Source: a bacterium
GTDB taxonomy: Bacteria > Krumholzibacteriota > Krumholzibacteriia > LZORAL124-64-63
Assembly (NCBI GenBank): GCA_016703265.1
Contig: JADJCK010000004.1
Coordinates: 124,001-188,000, forward strand
Length of the DNA stretch: 64,000 nucleotides
Direction of reading: 5' to 3'
Positions 48,781 to 57,645 of this stretch are shown here, piece by piece; within the stretch, counting starts at the first letter, position 1; every line of letters starts with the position of its first letter. Made by a program: the position numbers and the translations under genes. The notes beneath the pieces were generated by a model. It was given only the letters and a program-made list of their open reading frames with translations, made no database searches and was not told the origin of the DNA.

Positions 48781-50757
48781 TCAGCCCTCGATCTCGAGGT
48801 GCCATTGTTCCCAGTCGGCCAGGTGCTTCTGCAGCGCGGCCTCCACTTCGATGATGCGCCGCCCCGCCTGCGCGCGCTGCTCGCTGCCGGTGTCGGGCGC
48901 GGCCATCAGCGCGAAACAGGTCTCTTTTTCCGCCTCGAGCGCCAGGATGGCCTCCTCCGCCTGGGCGATCCACTGCCGGCGGCGTTTCTGCTCATTCTTG
49001 CTCAGGCCGCCCTTGCCGGTGTCCGCGTCGGCCATCGGCGCCGCGGCCGCAGTCGCCTTCGCGGTCGCCGTGGCGCCCGCACCCGCGCCCGCCGGCGCCA
49101 GCGAAGCGGTCTGCGTGCGCCCCGCGCGGTCCTTCACCCATTCGGCCCAGCCGCCGTCGAACAGCGTCACCACGCCGGTGGGCAGCCCGTCCGCATCGAG
49201 CGGCGGGAACACGAGCAGCTTGTGCACCACCTTGTCGAGGAAGCGCCGGTCGTGCGAGACCACGATCAGCGTGCCGTCGTAGTCCCGCAGGGCGGCTTCC
49301 AGCGATTCGCGGCTGCGCACATCCAGATGGTTCGTGGGCTCGTCGAGCAGCAGCGTGTTGTGCCCTTCCTTGATCAGGCGCAGCAGGGCCAGCCGCCCGC
49401 GCTCACCGCCCGAAAGCTGCCCCACCGGCCGGTCGTACAGGTCCTCGCCGTAGCCGAATGCGGCCAGGAAACTGCGCAGCTCGCCCAGCGTCGCGGCGGG
49501 ATCCACCGAACCGATCTCGGCGATCACCGTGTTGTGGTCCGAGACGCCCGACAGCTCCTGGTCATAATAGCCAAGGTCGACGTTGTGCCCCACCACCACG
49601 CGGCCCTCGTCCGGCACCTGCTTGCCCGACAGCAGCTTGAGCAGCGTCGACTTGCCGCACCCGTTGGGCCCGATGATGCCCAGCCGCTCGCCCTTCGACA
49701 CGTGCAGGTCGAGCCCCCGCACCAGCATGCGCCCGCCGAAGCCCTTGCCCAGCCCGCGCATCTCGAGCACCGTGCCGCCGCTCTGGCGTTGCGACTTCAG
49801 CGCGAAGCGGAACAGCCCCGGCTCGGTCGAGGGTCGCTCGAGCCTCTCTTCGCGGTCCAGCAGCTTGCGCCTGCCCTGGGCCTGCTTCGTGTTCTGGCCT
49901 TCCAGGTTGCGCCGGATGTAGTCCTCGGTCTGGCGGATCTTCGCCTGCTGCCGCTGCCAGGCCGCTTCGTCCTGCTGCCAGCGCAGCAGGCTCTGCTCGT
50001 CGAAGAACGAGTAGTTGCCGCTGTAGCTGTCGATGCGGCCGCGGTTCAGGTGCAGCGTGCGCGTGGTGGCGCGATCCAGGAACCAGCGATCGTGCGAGAC
50101 GATGATCGCGGCCCCGCGGCACTGCGCCAGGAAGTTCTCGAGCCACTCGCAGGACTCGAGGTCGAGATGGTTGGTGGGCTCGTCCAGCAGCAGCAGGTCG
50201 GCGCCGCTCAGCAGCACGGACGCCAGTGCAGCGCGTCGCCGCTCACCGCCGCTGAGCCGCTCGGGCGACAACTGCCAGGTCGAGCGCGGCAGGCCCACGC
50301 CGCTGAGCGCCGCCTCGAGCCGCGCCTGCATGGTGTAGCCGCCCCGCCGATCGAACTCCTCCTGCAGCCGGCCCTGCTCGCGGATGTACTGGTGCTGCGC
50401 CGCCTCGTCGTGCGGCGCCGCCAGGCGCGCCGAGACATCGGCCAGCTCGCGCTCGAGCTGCCGCTCGCGGGCGAACGCCGCATCGGCCACCGCATCGACC
50501 ACGCGCCCGGGCCCGCCGTGCGCGCCCACCTCCAGCGTGGTCTCCTGCCTGAGGTACTTCAGCTGCGTGCCGCCGATCAGCGACCGCGAGCCGCCCTGCA
50601 GCGCGATCTCGCCGGCCAGGATGTTCAGCAGGGTGGTCTTGCCGGCGCCGTTGGGGCCCACCAGGGCGCATTTCTGGCCGGAGTAGACGGCGAAGGAAGC
50701 GCCCCTGAGGATGCGCTCTCTTCCGAAGTCGAAATGGGCGTCTGAGATCGTCAGCAT
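48781..50757 (-). CDS. ABC-F family ATPase
   Basis: A 658-residue protein with two ATP-binding cassettes and no membrane part. Walker A motifs are GPNGAGKTTL and GPNGCGKSTL; the signature sequences are RLSGGERRRAALASVLL and QLSGGERGRLALLRLI; the inter-domain linker carries basic helices (WQRQQAKIRQTEDYIRRN). The C-terminal 100 residues include a coiled coil similar to Uup. ABC-F proteins act on the ribosome, resolving stalled complexes. The ATG at 50757 gives the normal start MLTISDAHF. It precedes hflX, and a long inverted repeat lies in its leader. Confidence 0.92.
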   Translation of the reverse strand: MLTISDAHFDFGRERILRGASFAVYSGQKCALVGPNGAGKTTLLNILAGEIALQGGSRSLIGGTQLKYLRQETTLEVGAHGGPGRVVDAVADAAFARERQLERELADVSARLAAPHDEAAQHQYIREQGRLQEEFDRRGGYTMQARLEAALSGVGLPRSTWQLSPERLSGGERRRAALASVLLSGADLLLLDEPTNHLDLESCEWLENFLAQCRGAAIIVSHDRWFLDRATTRTLHLNRGRIDSYSGNYSFFDEQSLLRWQQDEAAWQRQQAKIRQTEDYIRRNLEGQNTKQAQGRRKLLDREERLERPSTEPGLFRFALKSQRQSGGTVLEMRGLGKGFGGRMLVRGLDLHVSKGERLGIIGPNGCGKSTLLKLLSGKQVPDEGRVVVGHNVDLGYYDQELSGVSDHNTVIAEIGSVDPAATLGELRSFLAAFGYGEDLYDRPVGQLSGGERGRLALLRLIKEGHNTLLLDEPTNHLDVRSRESLEAALRDYDGTLIVVSHDRRFLDKVVHKLLVFPPLDADGLPTGVVTLFDGGWAEWVKDRAGRTQTASLAPAGAGAGATATAKATAAAAPMADADTGKGGLSKNEQKRRRQWIAQAEEAILALEAEKETCFALMAAPDTGSEQRAQAGRRIIEVEAALQKHLADWEQWHLEIEG

Positions 50758-50782
50758 GGGCCGGCCTAAGGTCGTCGGGGTG

Positions 50783-50873
50783 GTGGTGGTCCAGTTCCGG
50801 TGGGGGGCTGGACAGTCCTCGTCGCTTCGCTCCTGCGGATTAGTCCAGTCCCCCACCGGAACTGGACCACCAC
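50783..50873 (-). repeat. Long inverted repeat upstream of the ABC-F gene
   Basis: Arms of 31 bases (50783-50813 and 50843-50873) pair with one mismatch around a 29-base loop. It lies 26 bases before the ABC-F start and 85 bases after the hydrolase stop. It may be a terminator, an attenuator controlling the ABC-F/hflX operon, or a small non-autonomous palindromic element. The loop contains GGAGCGAAGCGACGAGG. Confidence 0.75.
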
Positions 50874-50957
50874 CTCACGGCCTTGGGTCGGCTACGTGAC
50901 GACATCGCTGGTAATTTAGGCTTGGGGGTGGGGTTGTCCACCCGGCGCTTCTTTTGG

Positions 50958-52357
50958 TCAACGTCTGGGGGTGGCGCATCCTTGTTGGATGAAACGGGCG
51001 ATGTCCTCGATGACCATGGGGGCCACGGGTTTGGGGGTCGTGTAGTCGGCGGGCTTTGATTTGCCTTCGCCCTGGCGCATCAGGTGGTCGAGGTCGCCGT
51101 ACACCTTATAACAGGTGCGCGGGCCGGGGGCAGGGCGGCCTGCCAGCGCCGGAGGTCTTCCATGGTGACCTGGTAGTCGCGGGCTCCCTGGAGCACGAGC
51201 ACGGGGATGTCGAGGGCGGCCGCCTCGGCCGGGGCGTCGTGCGCCTCGAGGTCGGCCAGGTAGCCGGCGGGCAGGCCCATGAAGGTGCCCGTACCGGCCG
51301 GCGCCTCACGGTAACGCTTCACGGACTCCGCCATGCGCTCGTTTTCGATCACCTCGTCCATCGTCAGGACGTCGTCGACGGCGGCAATGTACCGCACCTG
51401 CTCGAGCACCACCTCGGGCAGCGGCCGCGTGGCCCCGGCCAGGATGATCATGCCGTCGGCCTTGGCCTGCCCGGCAATGCGCGGCGCCACCATGCCGCCC
51501 AGCGAATGCCCCAGCACGTAGACGCGCGCGGGGTCGATCTCCGGCCGCGTGCGCAGCAGCGCCACCGCGGCCACGGCGTCGTCGATGGACTCGTGCTGCA
51601 CCGTCATCGCCGCGCCGTGGGCCATCAGCGAGCCCGGGTTCGCGAAGCTGCGCTTGTCGTAACGCAGCGTGGCGACGCCTTTCGTCGCCAAGCCGTGCGC
51701 AATGTCGCGGTAGGGGCGATTGCCTGAGACGTTGCCGTCGCGATCACTGGGTCCGCTGCCGTGCACAAGGACCACGACGGGGAACGGGCCGTCACCGTCG
51801 GGGAGGGTCAGCGTGCCGGGCAGCGCGCTGTCGGCGGGGCCGACGCTCACTTCAACCTGGCGCGGCTGGGGGCCTTCGTCCTTGGCCGGCGCTTCCACCT
51901 TGCCCGGCGCCGCCTGGTGCGGCTTCAGCCACAACCCGGCCACGTGCCCACTGCCGTCGACAACGACCTGGAAGTCGAGGATGCCCTTCTCGCCGCGCAG
52001 CGCGACGCGATGGTGGGTGAAACCGCTCTCGGCGGTCTCCAGCCAGGCAGCGTCGGTGCCGGTGACGGCGCCGACCTGCGCGGTCACCGCAGCCATGATC
52101 TGGCTGATGGTCGCGTCGGTCATGGCGGCGGCGAGCTTGGCGTCGCCGAGGGCGCGCGCCGCGGCGCCATCGCGGGCGACGACGGCGTTGGCGAAGGATT
52201 GGGCGGTGGTGGCGGCGGCAGTTTGCGTGGCGGCGGCGGGTGCCGAGTTCACTTGCGCCGGCGCAAGTCCGGCGAACCCCATCACGGCTAGCCACGCCCC
52301 TGCGCACAACAATGCCCGGGCGCCATTGCAACGGGGCTGAATCAACGGTCTGGCCAT
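50958..52357 (-). pseudogene. Secreted alpha/beta hydrolase, frameshifted at the end
   Basis: An exported hydrolase. After the signal peptide comes a DUF3887-like domain (FANAVVARDGAAARALGD), then an alpha/beta hydrolase with VVVLVHGSGPSDRDGN, the nucleophile elbow LGHSLGGMVAPRI and LVLQGARDYQVT. The present frame stops shortly after ALPPARAP, but another frame continues with VYGDLDHLM, which supplies the catalytic His, and ends at 50958. One extra C in the C5 run (51126-51130) would join them into one protein. So it is a one-base loss in a homopolymer. A palindrome copy lies at the signal cleavage region. Confidence 0.82.
52251..52268. repeat. Dispersed palindrome, copy 9 (18 bp)
   Basis: Perfect ACTTGCGCCGGCGCAAGT inside the hydrolase gene, read as LAPAQV at the end of the signal peptide (GLAPAQVNSA). 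Confidence 0.9.
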
Positions 52358-52397
52358 GTTCCCGCCTCCTTCGTCTCCAATATCCGCGCAACAGCAG

Positions 52398-52629
52398 CTA
52401 GCACTTCATGAAGCGCAGCCCTGCTCTCAGCTCTTCAATATACTCCGCCCCCACCCGCCCGGTAAGCCAAACCTCGTTCGCCGCAACGAAGAACGCGACA
52501 CCCGCGCGGCACATCGCCCCTGACGGCACGCGCAGGACGACCGGAGTCCCGCACCGGACACCCACGCGCCGGGCGGTGACGCAGGACGTAGCTGAGGAAG
52601 CGGCTGATGTGGACTTGGCGCCTATCCAT
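52398..52629 (-). pseudogene. kptA: Remnant of RNA 2'-phosphotransferase
   Basis: The first 21 codons (MDRRQVHISRFLSYVLRHRP) match the start of KptA/Tpt1, which removes a 2'-phosphate from RNA using NAD. In another frame, from about 52565 to the TAG at 52398, the sequence TPVVLRVPSGAMCRAGVAFF and NEVWLTGRVGAEYIEEL matches its end. Roughly 110 residues of the core, with the catalytic Arg-His-Arg-Arg set beyond the first RHRP, are missing. It is a deleted remnant, or an assembly collapse. Confidence 0.7.
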
Positions 52630-52649
52630 GAACTCCCTGCGCCCCCACC

Positions 52650-53819
52650 CTACCGCGTATAACCCGCCAGCAACTCCTGCAACCCGGCCCGCAACCTCTC
52701 GTTCGTCTCGATCGCCACAGCCTCGGTCAGCACCGCCACGGCGCGTTCGCGTTCGCCGGATTGCCACAGGCTGCGGGCCTGCACTTCCATGATGATGGTG
52801 CGATACATCTGCAGGTCGGGCTCGAGGATGGCCAGCGCGCGCTCCGCGCAGCGCAACGCGCGCCGCGGGTCAGCGCCCGCCACCGGCGCATCGGGGTTGA
52901 TCATGATCCACGCGATCTCGTTCAGCTCCAGGCCCGAAGCCATCGCATCGGCAGCCAGCAGATGGTCGACGTAGGCGTCGGCCACGGCCACCTCGCCGGC
53001 GGCATACAGCGTCCGGCAAGCGGCCACCTTGGCCTGGTCGCGCGCCGTCGGGCCCAGCGCGTCGAACACGCCGTCGAGGGTGTCGAGCACGGCCGCACCA
53101 TCGGCGTTCCGGCCGGCCCTGATGTGCGGCAGTGCGTTCGCCACCTCGGCGTCGAGCCGCAGCGAGGCCGCCTTGCGGGCGCTGGCCCGGGCCTTGGCCT
53201 GCTCACGTTCCGCCTCGTACGCCACGCGCGCCGCGGCCAGGTCGTGGCTCCCGTCGAGCACCGCCTGCACCGCCTGCTCGAACGCGGCTTGCGCCGGGTT
53301 GCCGATGTGCGCGATGCGCCCCTCGCCATCGACAAGGACCGCCGACGGAATCGTGTTCAGGCCCGCCGCCCGCAGCCAGCTGGCGGCAGCCTTCTGCGAC
53401 TCGCCGTCGAAGGCGATGCGATAGCCGATCACCGAGTCCCGCGCGGCGACGAACGCCGCGACCCGTTCCCGTGTCGTGACGCTGTCCGCTGCGTCGGCAT
53501 TGCCATCGAACACGTCGACCCCGATCACCGTGACGCGATCCGCCCATCGCGACTGCATCTCGGTCAGGTGCGGCATGCCGTAGACGCACGGCATGCACCA
53601 GGTGGCCCAGAACTCGACGATGTAGGCACGCCCGCGCAGGAACTGCGGAACCGGTTCGCCCTTGAGCCAGGCCTCGACTTCGAGGGCCGGGGCGTTGTCG
53701 CCGATGCCGAGCGTGGCGGACGCCGCCTCGGCCGCGTGCGCCGACGGCACCAGCACGGCGATCAGGATCGCCAGCAATGCAGTCGCAATGGGTGTAGTCG
53801 GGAAGTTGCGTAAAGACAT
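52650..53819 (-). CDS. TlpA-like thioredoxin with helical repeat domain
   Basis: A 389-residue exported protein. The signal peptide ends SAHAA, and the thioredoxin site is C75-M-P-C78 in FWATWCMPCVYGMPHL, followed by VTVIGVDVFDGN and the cis-Pro region LNTIPSAVLVDGEGR. The last 190 residues are helical with TPR-like pattern (ALRCAERALAILEPDL, RSLWQSGERERAVAVLTEAV). It is likely a periplasmic disulfide reductase that binds a partner by the repeats. The kptA remnant follows 20 bases downstream. Confidence 0.87.
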   Translation of the reverse strand: MSLRNFPTTPIATALLAILIAVLVPSAHAAEAASATLGIGDNAPALEVEAWLKGEPVPQFLRGRAYIVEFWATWCMPCVYGMPHLTEMQSRWADRVTVIGVDVFDGNADAADSVTTRERVAAFVAARDSVIGYRIAFDGESQKAAASWLRAAGLNTIPSAVLVDGEGRIAHIGNPAQAAFEQAVQAVLDGSHDLAAARVAYEAEREQAKARASARKAASLRLDAEVANALPHIRAGRNADGAAVLDTLDGVFDALGPTARDQAKVAACRTLYAAGEVAVADAYVDHLLAADAMASGLELNEIAWIMINPDAPVAGADPRRALRCAERALAILEPDLQMYRTIIMEVQARSLWQSGERERAVAVLTEAVAIETNERLRAGLQELLAGYTR

Positions 53820-54220
53820 GGATCACCTCGGGATCGCTGCTCGTTATCGCCAGGGCCTCCTGTACCGGGGCCCAGGCTATAAGCACCTCACCCATCGGCA
53901 CGGCAGGCAACGATCCCGTGGCCTCGTCACGTCGTCAAGCAGGAATGGACGTCCGCAGGAGCAACCCAACCCGGCAATGCCTCGCTGGCCCGGCCCGGGG
54001 TCCGGAGACACCTCGTACGGCCGGCGGCCTGTCAACACCCCAGACTGAACATGCAACTGTCACACCTGCGGGCGTGCTCCGACAGAGAACACCAAGAGCC
54101 CGGGCGTCGTCACACCCCGGACATGGCCGCCCGCGCCAGGCCTGCTTCAGGAAAGTCGTCAAGGACAACCTGGAATCGCCTTGTCCGCGGCTAACTCGTT
54201 TCGCAAATGGGAGCCCAACC
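53820..54220. other. Divergent intergenic region
   Basis: About 400 bases between the leftward TlpA-like gene and the rightward lipoprotein gene. It must hold both promoters, but no clear -35/-10 pair was recognised and no RNA gene was seen. Confidence 0.4.
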
Positions 54221-54826
54221 ATGGCAAACAGTTCAAGATCTCTGATGATCGCCCTGCTCATCGTAGGCGCCGGCCTTAGTAGTGGGTGCAGCAAGCATGA
54301 CGAACAGGCGAAGTCCGCTGATCCCGTCGACAGCGGCCACTGGTCTGTTTCCTCAAAGGAGTATGATTGCACAACTGACGAACTTACGTCCGAGGACACC
54401 TTTACTGATCTCGTCTGTCCGTCGGATTGGATCCCTGCCGTGGGCGAGGAGTGCGCCCTCGTAAGGTCCGGAAATTCCTATGTCATCGATTGCGAGTTTC
54501 AATTGGGGGATGAAACCTGCCACATGAACTTTGCCGTCGCGGGCACCCTGGTCGTCGTCAACCGCAAACAGTATGTCGTCGACGGTGAGATGACCATCAC
54601 CACGAGCGGAGCGGCCTGTGCGGACTCGGGGCTTGAGGAAAGCGTTGAATGCACACGGATCCACGAAGTCGGGAACTGGGTAGACGGCAATACCGACCAG
54701 TGCGGCGATTCGGGCATGCAGATGAAGTCGGCAGCGAATGCCGATGATTCCCTGCGGAACGAGGCGTGCCGTCAGATCCACACCCGCATCATGAAAAGCC
54801 TGGCCGCGCACGTGGACTGGGAGTAG
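54221..54826 (+). CDS. Cys-rich lipoprotein, unknown function
   Basis: A 201-residue lipoprotein. The signal ends AGLSSGC, lipidated at Cys23, followed by KHDEQAKSADPVD. The mature part has eight or more Cys, in pairs such as YDCTTDE, DLVCPSDW, EECALV, IDCEFQ and ETCHMNF, so it is probably held by disulfides. No family is recognised. The composition, with fewer G and C than its neighbours, is unusual. The ATG at 54221 follows GGGAG. A terminator lies just behind it, so it is a single-gene transcript. Confidence 0.72.
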   Translation: MANSSRSLMIALLIVGAGLSSGCSKHDEQAKSADPVDSGHWSVSSKEYDCTTDELTSEDTFTDLVCPSDWIPAVGEECALVRSGNSYVIDCEFQLGDETCHMNFAVAGTLVVVNRKQYVVDGEMTITTSGAACADSGLEESVECTRIHEVGNWVDGNTDQCGDSGMQMKSAANADDSLRNEACRQIHTRIMKSLAAHVDWE

Positions 54827-54847
54827 CCGATCCCTCTGGACTAACGG

Positions 54848-54883
54848 GCCGGCCGCGCCAACCCTGGGCGCGGCCGGCTTTTT
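54848..54883 (+). terminator. Intrinsic terminator after the lipoprotein gene
   Basis: A 12-bp stem GCCGGCCGCGCC with a 7-base loop, directly followed by TTTTT. It is a textbook rho-independent terminator and the best one in the window. Confidence 0.9.
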
Positions 54884-55069
54884 GCATATAGACTCTCCCC
54901 TTTCACCTGCCGCAAAGCCTCGACGGACGCCCGCTATTCAGTGATTACGAGAGGCCGCGCGGAAATTGCCGATTCCGGCGGAAACTTTCGCTTATACGCT
55001 CAGGGTTGCGGAATCCGACGCAAGCAACCGGCACTCGCCGCGGGCACATGCCGCAAAGGAGTACGTGTC

Positions 55070-56336
55070 ATGAAAGCGTTTCTCGTCGTCGTCTCCACCG
55101 TTGCGTTGACAACCATCGGAGCCGGAAGCGTGACAACGGCGACGGCACAATGCGAGGGGCTTTCGCCCGTCCAGTTCCAGCACACGGTCAAGTACGGGAT
55201 CGGTTACGACAACCTGGGCGTGATTTCCGGCCCGATCAACGCCGCCCTGTGGGCACTGGATCGTTGCGAGGATGCCGGCGTTGAGGTGGGCTTCCTTGGT
55301 GTGTCGATACCCATCGGCGTCAACAGTAGCAATTACACGTTCGACTTCGGCGCAACCATCGTGGGCGCCGTCGGTCAAGTCCAGGAAGTGCTTGAGAACG
55401 GCCTTTGCGGGTGCACTACCACTCCCCGAAATCTCGGTGAACTGCGATTACTTCCCGGTGATCGTGCACGGTCGTGGCGGTCCGTCCGCGTACGCGTTCC
55501 AGATGGGCGATCCCGGCGGTCCAGTCGTCTGGCAGGCAAAGGGCACTCTGGAATACTGCGATGTGGTCACGTTCTTATCGAACGAGATCACGACAGTTGA
55601 ACTGCCTTACAGCCTGGGCGTGAGTCTGGTGGCTGCAGAGTCCTTCGGCAACCCGGAGGTTACACGGGGCTTCGCCAAAGCCACGATCACGGGCTCCGTG
55701 GACGGCCATCTGGTTCTGGCCGGCGCCGACTCCGTCGAGTCGGAAAGCGTGACGCCCACCGAGACCTACCTCAGCTCCTCCGGGACGGTACCCGTTGCCG
55801 TTGGCATCGGCCAGACCCAGGTCACGATCCGCATGTCCGCCGACGTCTACATCGAAGCCGCTGCCCGCTCGGCCGGACTCTGGGGACTCCTCTCCGGGTC
55901 GGCGACGGCTGCCGCGCTGTGGCCCGATTCGTTCATCCTGGGGAACTTTCAGGGTCCCGGCGGCACGCCGCTGCAGGAATCGCTGCGGATCGAAAGCGCC
56001 GTGTCCGGGATGGTCTACAAGGATGGCGGTGTCGCCGCCCACGTCGAAGGAGACGCCGCGAGCCCCGCGTTTCGGGTGCAGGCCTTCCCCAACCCCGGCG
56101 GCGGCGCCTTTTCCCTGCACGTTGATGTCCCCGGCTCCGACCCGGCCCATGTGAAGATCTACGACCTGCGTGGCCATCTGGTGCGGGAGATCGCGCGAGG
56201 GCTGCTGGGCAACGATGCCGTGCTGACCTGGGACGGCAAGGACGATGCCGGGGTGCCCGTGGCCAGCGGCGTCTACCATGCGATCGTGTCCACGGCGGCG
56301 GCGCAGCGGGCGGCAAAGATCGTGGTTCAGAGGTAG
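55070..56336 (+). pseudogene. Secreted protein with FlgD-Ig tail, frameshifted
   Basis: A secreted protein whose N-terminal 115 codons (signal peptide ending TATA, then LSPVQFQHTVKYGIGYDNLG) and remaining 310 codons lie in different frames. The frames meet near 55408-55411, where GGGT instead of GGT would be a one-base gain: without it the protein reads LCGALPLPEISVNCDY. The C-terminal part ends in a FlgD-like Ig module (FPNPGGGAFSLHVDVPG, KIYDLRGHLVREI, LTWDGKDDAGVPVASGVY). The middle is not recognised. The ATG at 55070 follows AAAGGAG. Confidence 0.75.
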
Positions 56337-56409
56337 CTGCTTTCGTCAGGCCGGCGTCCGGACAAGCGGGCTTCCCGCCGGCGCCGGAATCGAGGCCTTC
56401 CACAAAGAC

Positions 56410-56450
56410 GCTGCCCGCCCGGATCCTGCGATCGGGGCGGGCAGCTTGCT
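56410..56450. terminator. Bidirectional terminator between convergent genes
   Basis: An 11-bp stem GCTGCCCGCCC with its complement (56410-56445) followed by TTGCT, located between the convergent genes ending at 56336 and 56494. Confidence 0.65.
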
Positions 56451-56493
56451 ATCACTCGCGGCACGGTCCGTAGAGACCGCGCCATTCGATTGC

Positions 56494-57279
56494 CTACAGG
56501 ATCGCGGTCGTAATCGTGATCTTGAACGCATTCACCCGCGCCCGCGACGTTCCGGCGAAATCGTTGTTGGGGAACCGGCGTGCGCCGAGTTCGATCATCC
56601 ACACGTCGTTGATCGTCCAGGTCGGCCGCAGGCTGGTGATGTTCCAGCCGTACGCGCCACCCATCCGCCAGCGAAACAGGTCATCCGAGGTCGTCTGGGT
56701 CCACGTCGCGTCCCGCGCCACGCGGTGGTAGAGGCCGTCGGTCCCGATGTAGTCCGCGGACAGCCTCATCGCATTGGCCGAGGTGCCGGCGTCGTAGCGA
56801 GCATTGACATCCACATAGACCCCGGTGATGACTTCACGCGGCAAGAGGGCCGGCACATTGAACCACTCGGCGCGCAGAAGGTACGTCGAACCCATTACAT
56901 CGTTGTAGGCGAACAGGTTGGCATTCTGGTTGTCGTTGGCCACCGGAGCGCCCAGAGCGCCATTCGCATTGGCCCAGTGACCATCGGGGCGATACATCTG
57001 CGTAGCGTACATCGTCAACACGCGCCCGGCCTTGTCCGCTGCCACGGGTTCATCCATCGGGCCGGTTGCCATCTCCGGCTCCACGCTGTCATCGAGTCGG
57101 GTCGGCTTGACAATAGTCTGTGACTCGGGCACCGATTCGTTGCCCCCCGCCTGCGGGGCAAGCGGTGAGATCTCGGAGCATCCGGCCAGGATCCCGAAGG
57201 TCAGCATAGCCGCCAGGGAAATGACCAGGTGCGCCCGGTGCTCGTTGACCCAACGCGATACGTTCCAATTGCTGAACAT
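56494..57279 (-). CDS. Lipoprotein, unknown function
   Basis: A 261-residue lipoprotein. The signal ends FGILAGC, lipidated Cys34 in the form counted from MFSNWN. The mature part starts with a Ser/Pro/Glu linker and then a beta-rich domain with LLRAEWFNVPALLPREVITGVYVDVNARY-like strands (cut here for length) and a final NDVWMIELGARRFPNNDFAG. No family is recognised; it may bind a surface ligand. The ATG at 57279 follows GAGGAG. No partner is seen beside it. Confidence 0.7.
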   Translation of the reverse strand: MFSNWNVSRWVNEHRAHLVISLAAMLTFGILAGCSEISPLAPQAGGNESVPESQTIVKPTRLDDSVEPEMATGPMDEPVAADKAGRVLTMYATQMYRPDGHWANANGALGAPVANDNQNANLFAYNDVMGSTYLLRAEWFNVPALLPREVITGVYVDVNARYDAGTSANAMRLSADYIGTDGLYHRVARDATWTQTTSDDLFRWRMGGAYGWNITSLRPTWTINDVWMIELGARRFPNNDFAGTSRARVNAFKITITTAIL

Positions 57280-57645
57280 GATCGTCTCCTCGTTCGGTAT
57301 GGACACCAGTTATTGCGGCGTCCTCTTGTTCTAATAGGCCGCATGCACCAATAGCAAACCGGCCAACCCATGACTGCGGGCAGATTGAGACCCATCTCTC
57401 GGGCGGTGACCGCGCGGTAGCCTCAACTTGCCTGCGTGATGGGTGTCGTGCGCCGTTCCATGGTGTGACGAAAATCTACGCAGGAATGCATGTGGGTTCG
57501 AACCGGACTGGATTGGACGGTGCGTCACATGCGTGACCACCCGCCGACAGTACCCAGGCTAGTCATCGGAGTGAGGGCAGGGCGTGTCATCCGCGGCGAC
57601 GAAAATGCCTGCCGCTGATACCCAACATCAAAAGGGGCGGGGACA
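57280..57645. other. Divergent intergenic region
   Basis: About 365 bases between two divergent genes for exported proteins. AT-richer than the surroundings; no clear promoter, RNA or repeat was recognised. The rightward gene has a GGGGCGGGG ribosome-site region at 57634-57642 just before its TTG. Confidence 0.4.

Noticed and set aside
46333..50745. Open frame of 1,470 codons antisense to pilin, hflX and ABC-F genes
   Set aside because: It crosses several real genes of the other strand; composition is that of a GC-rich shadow frame.
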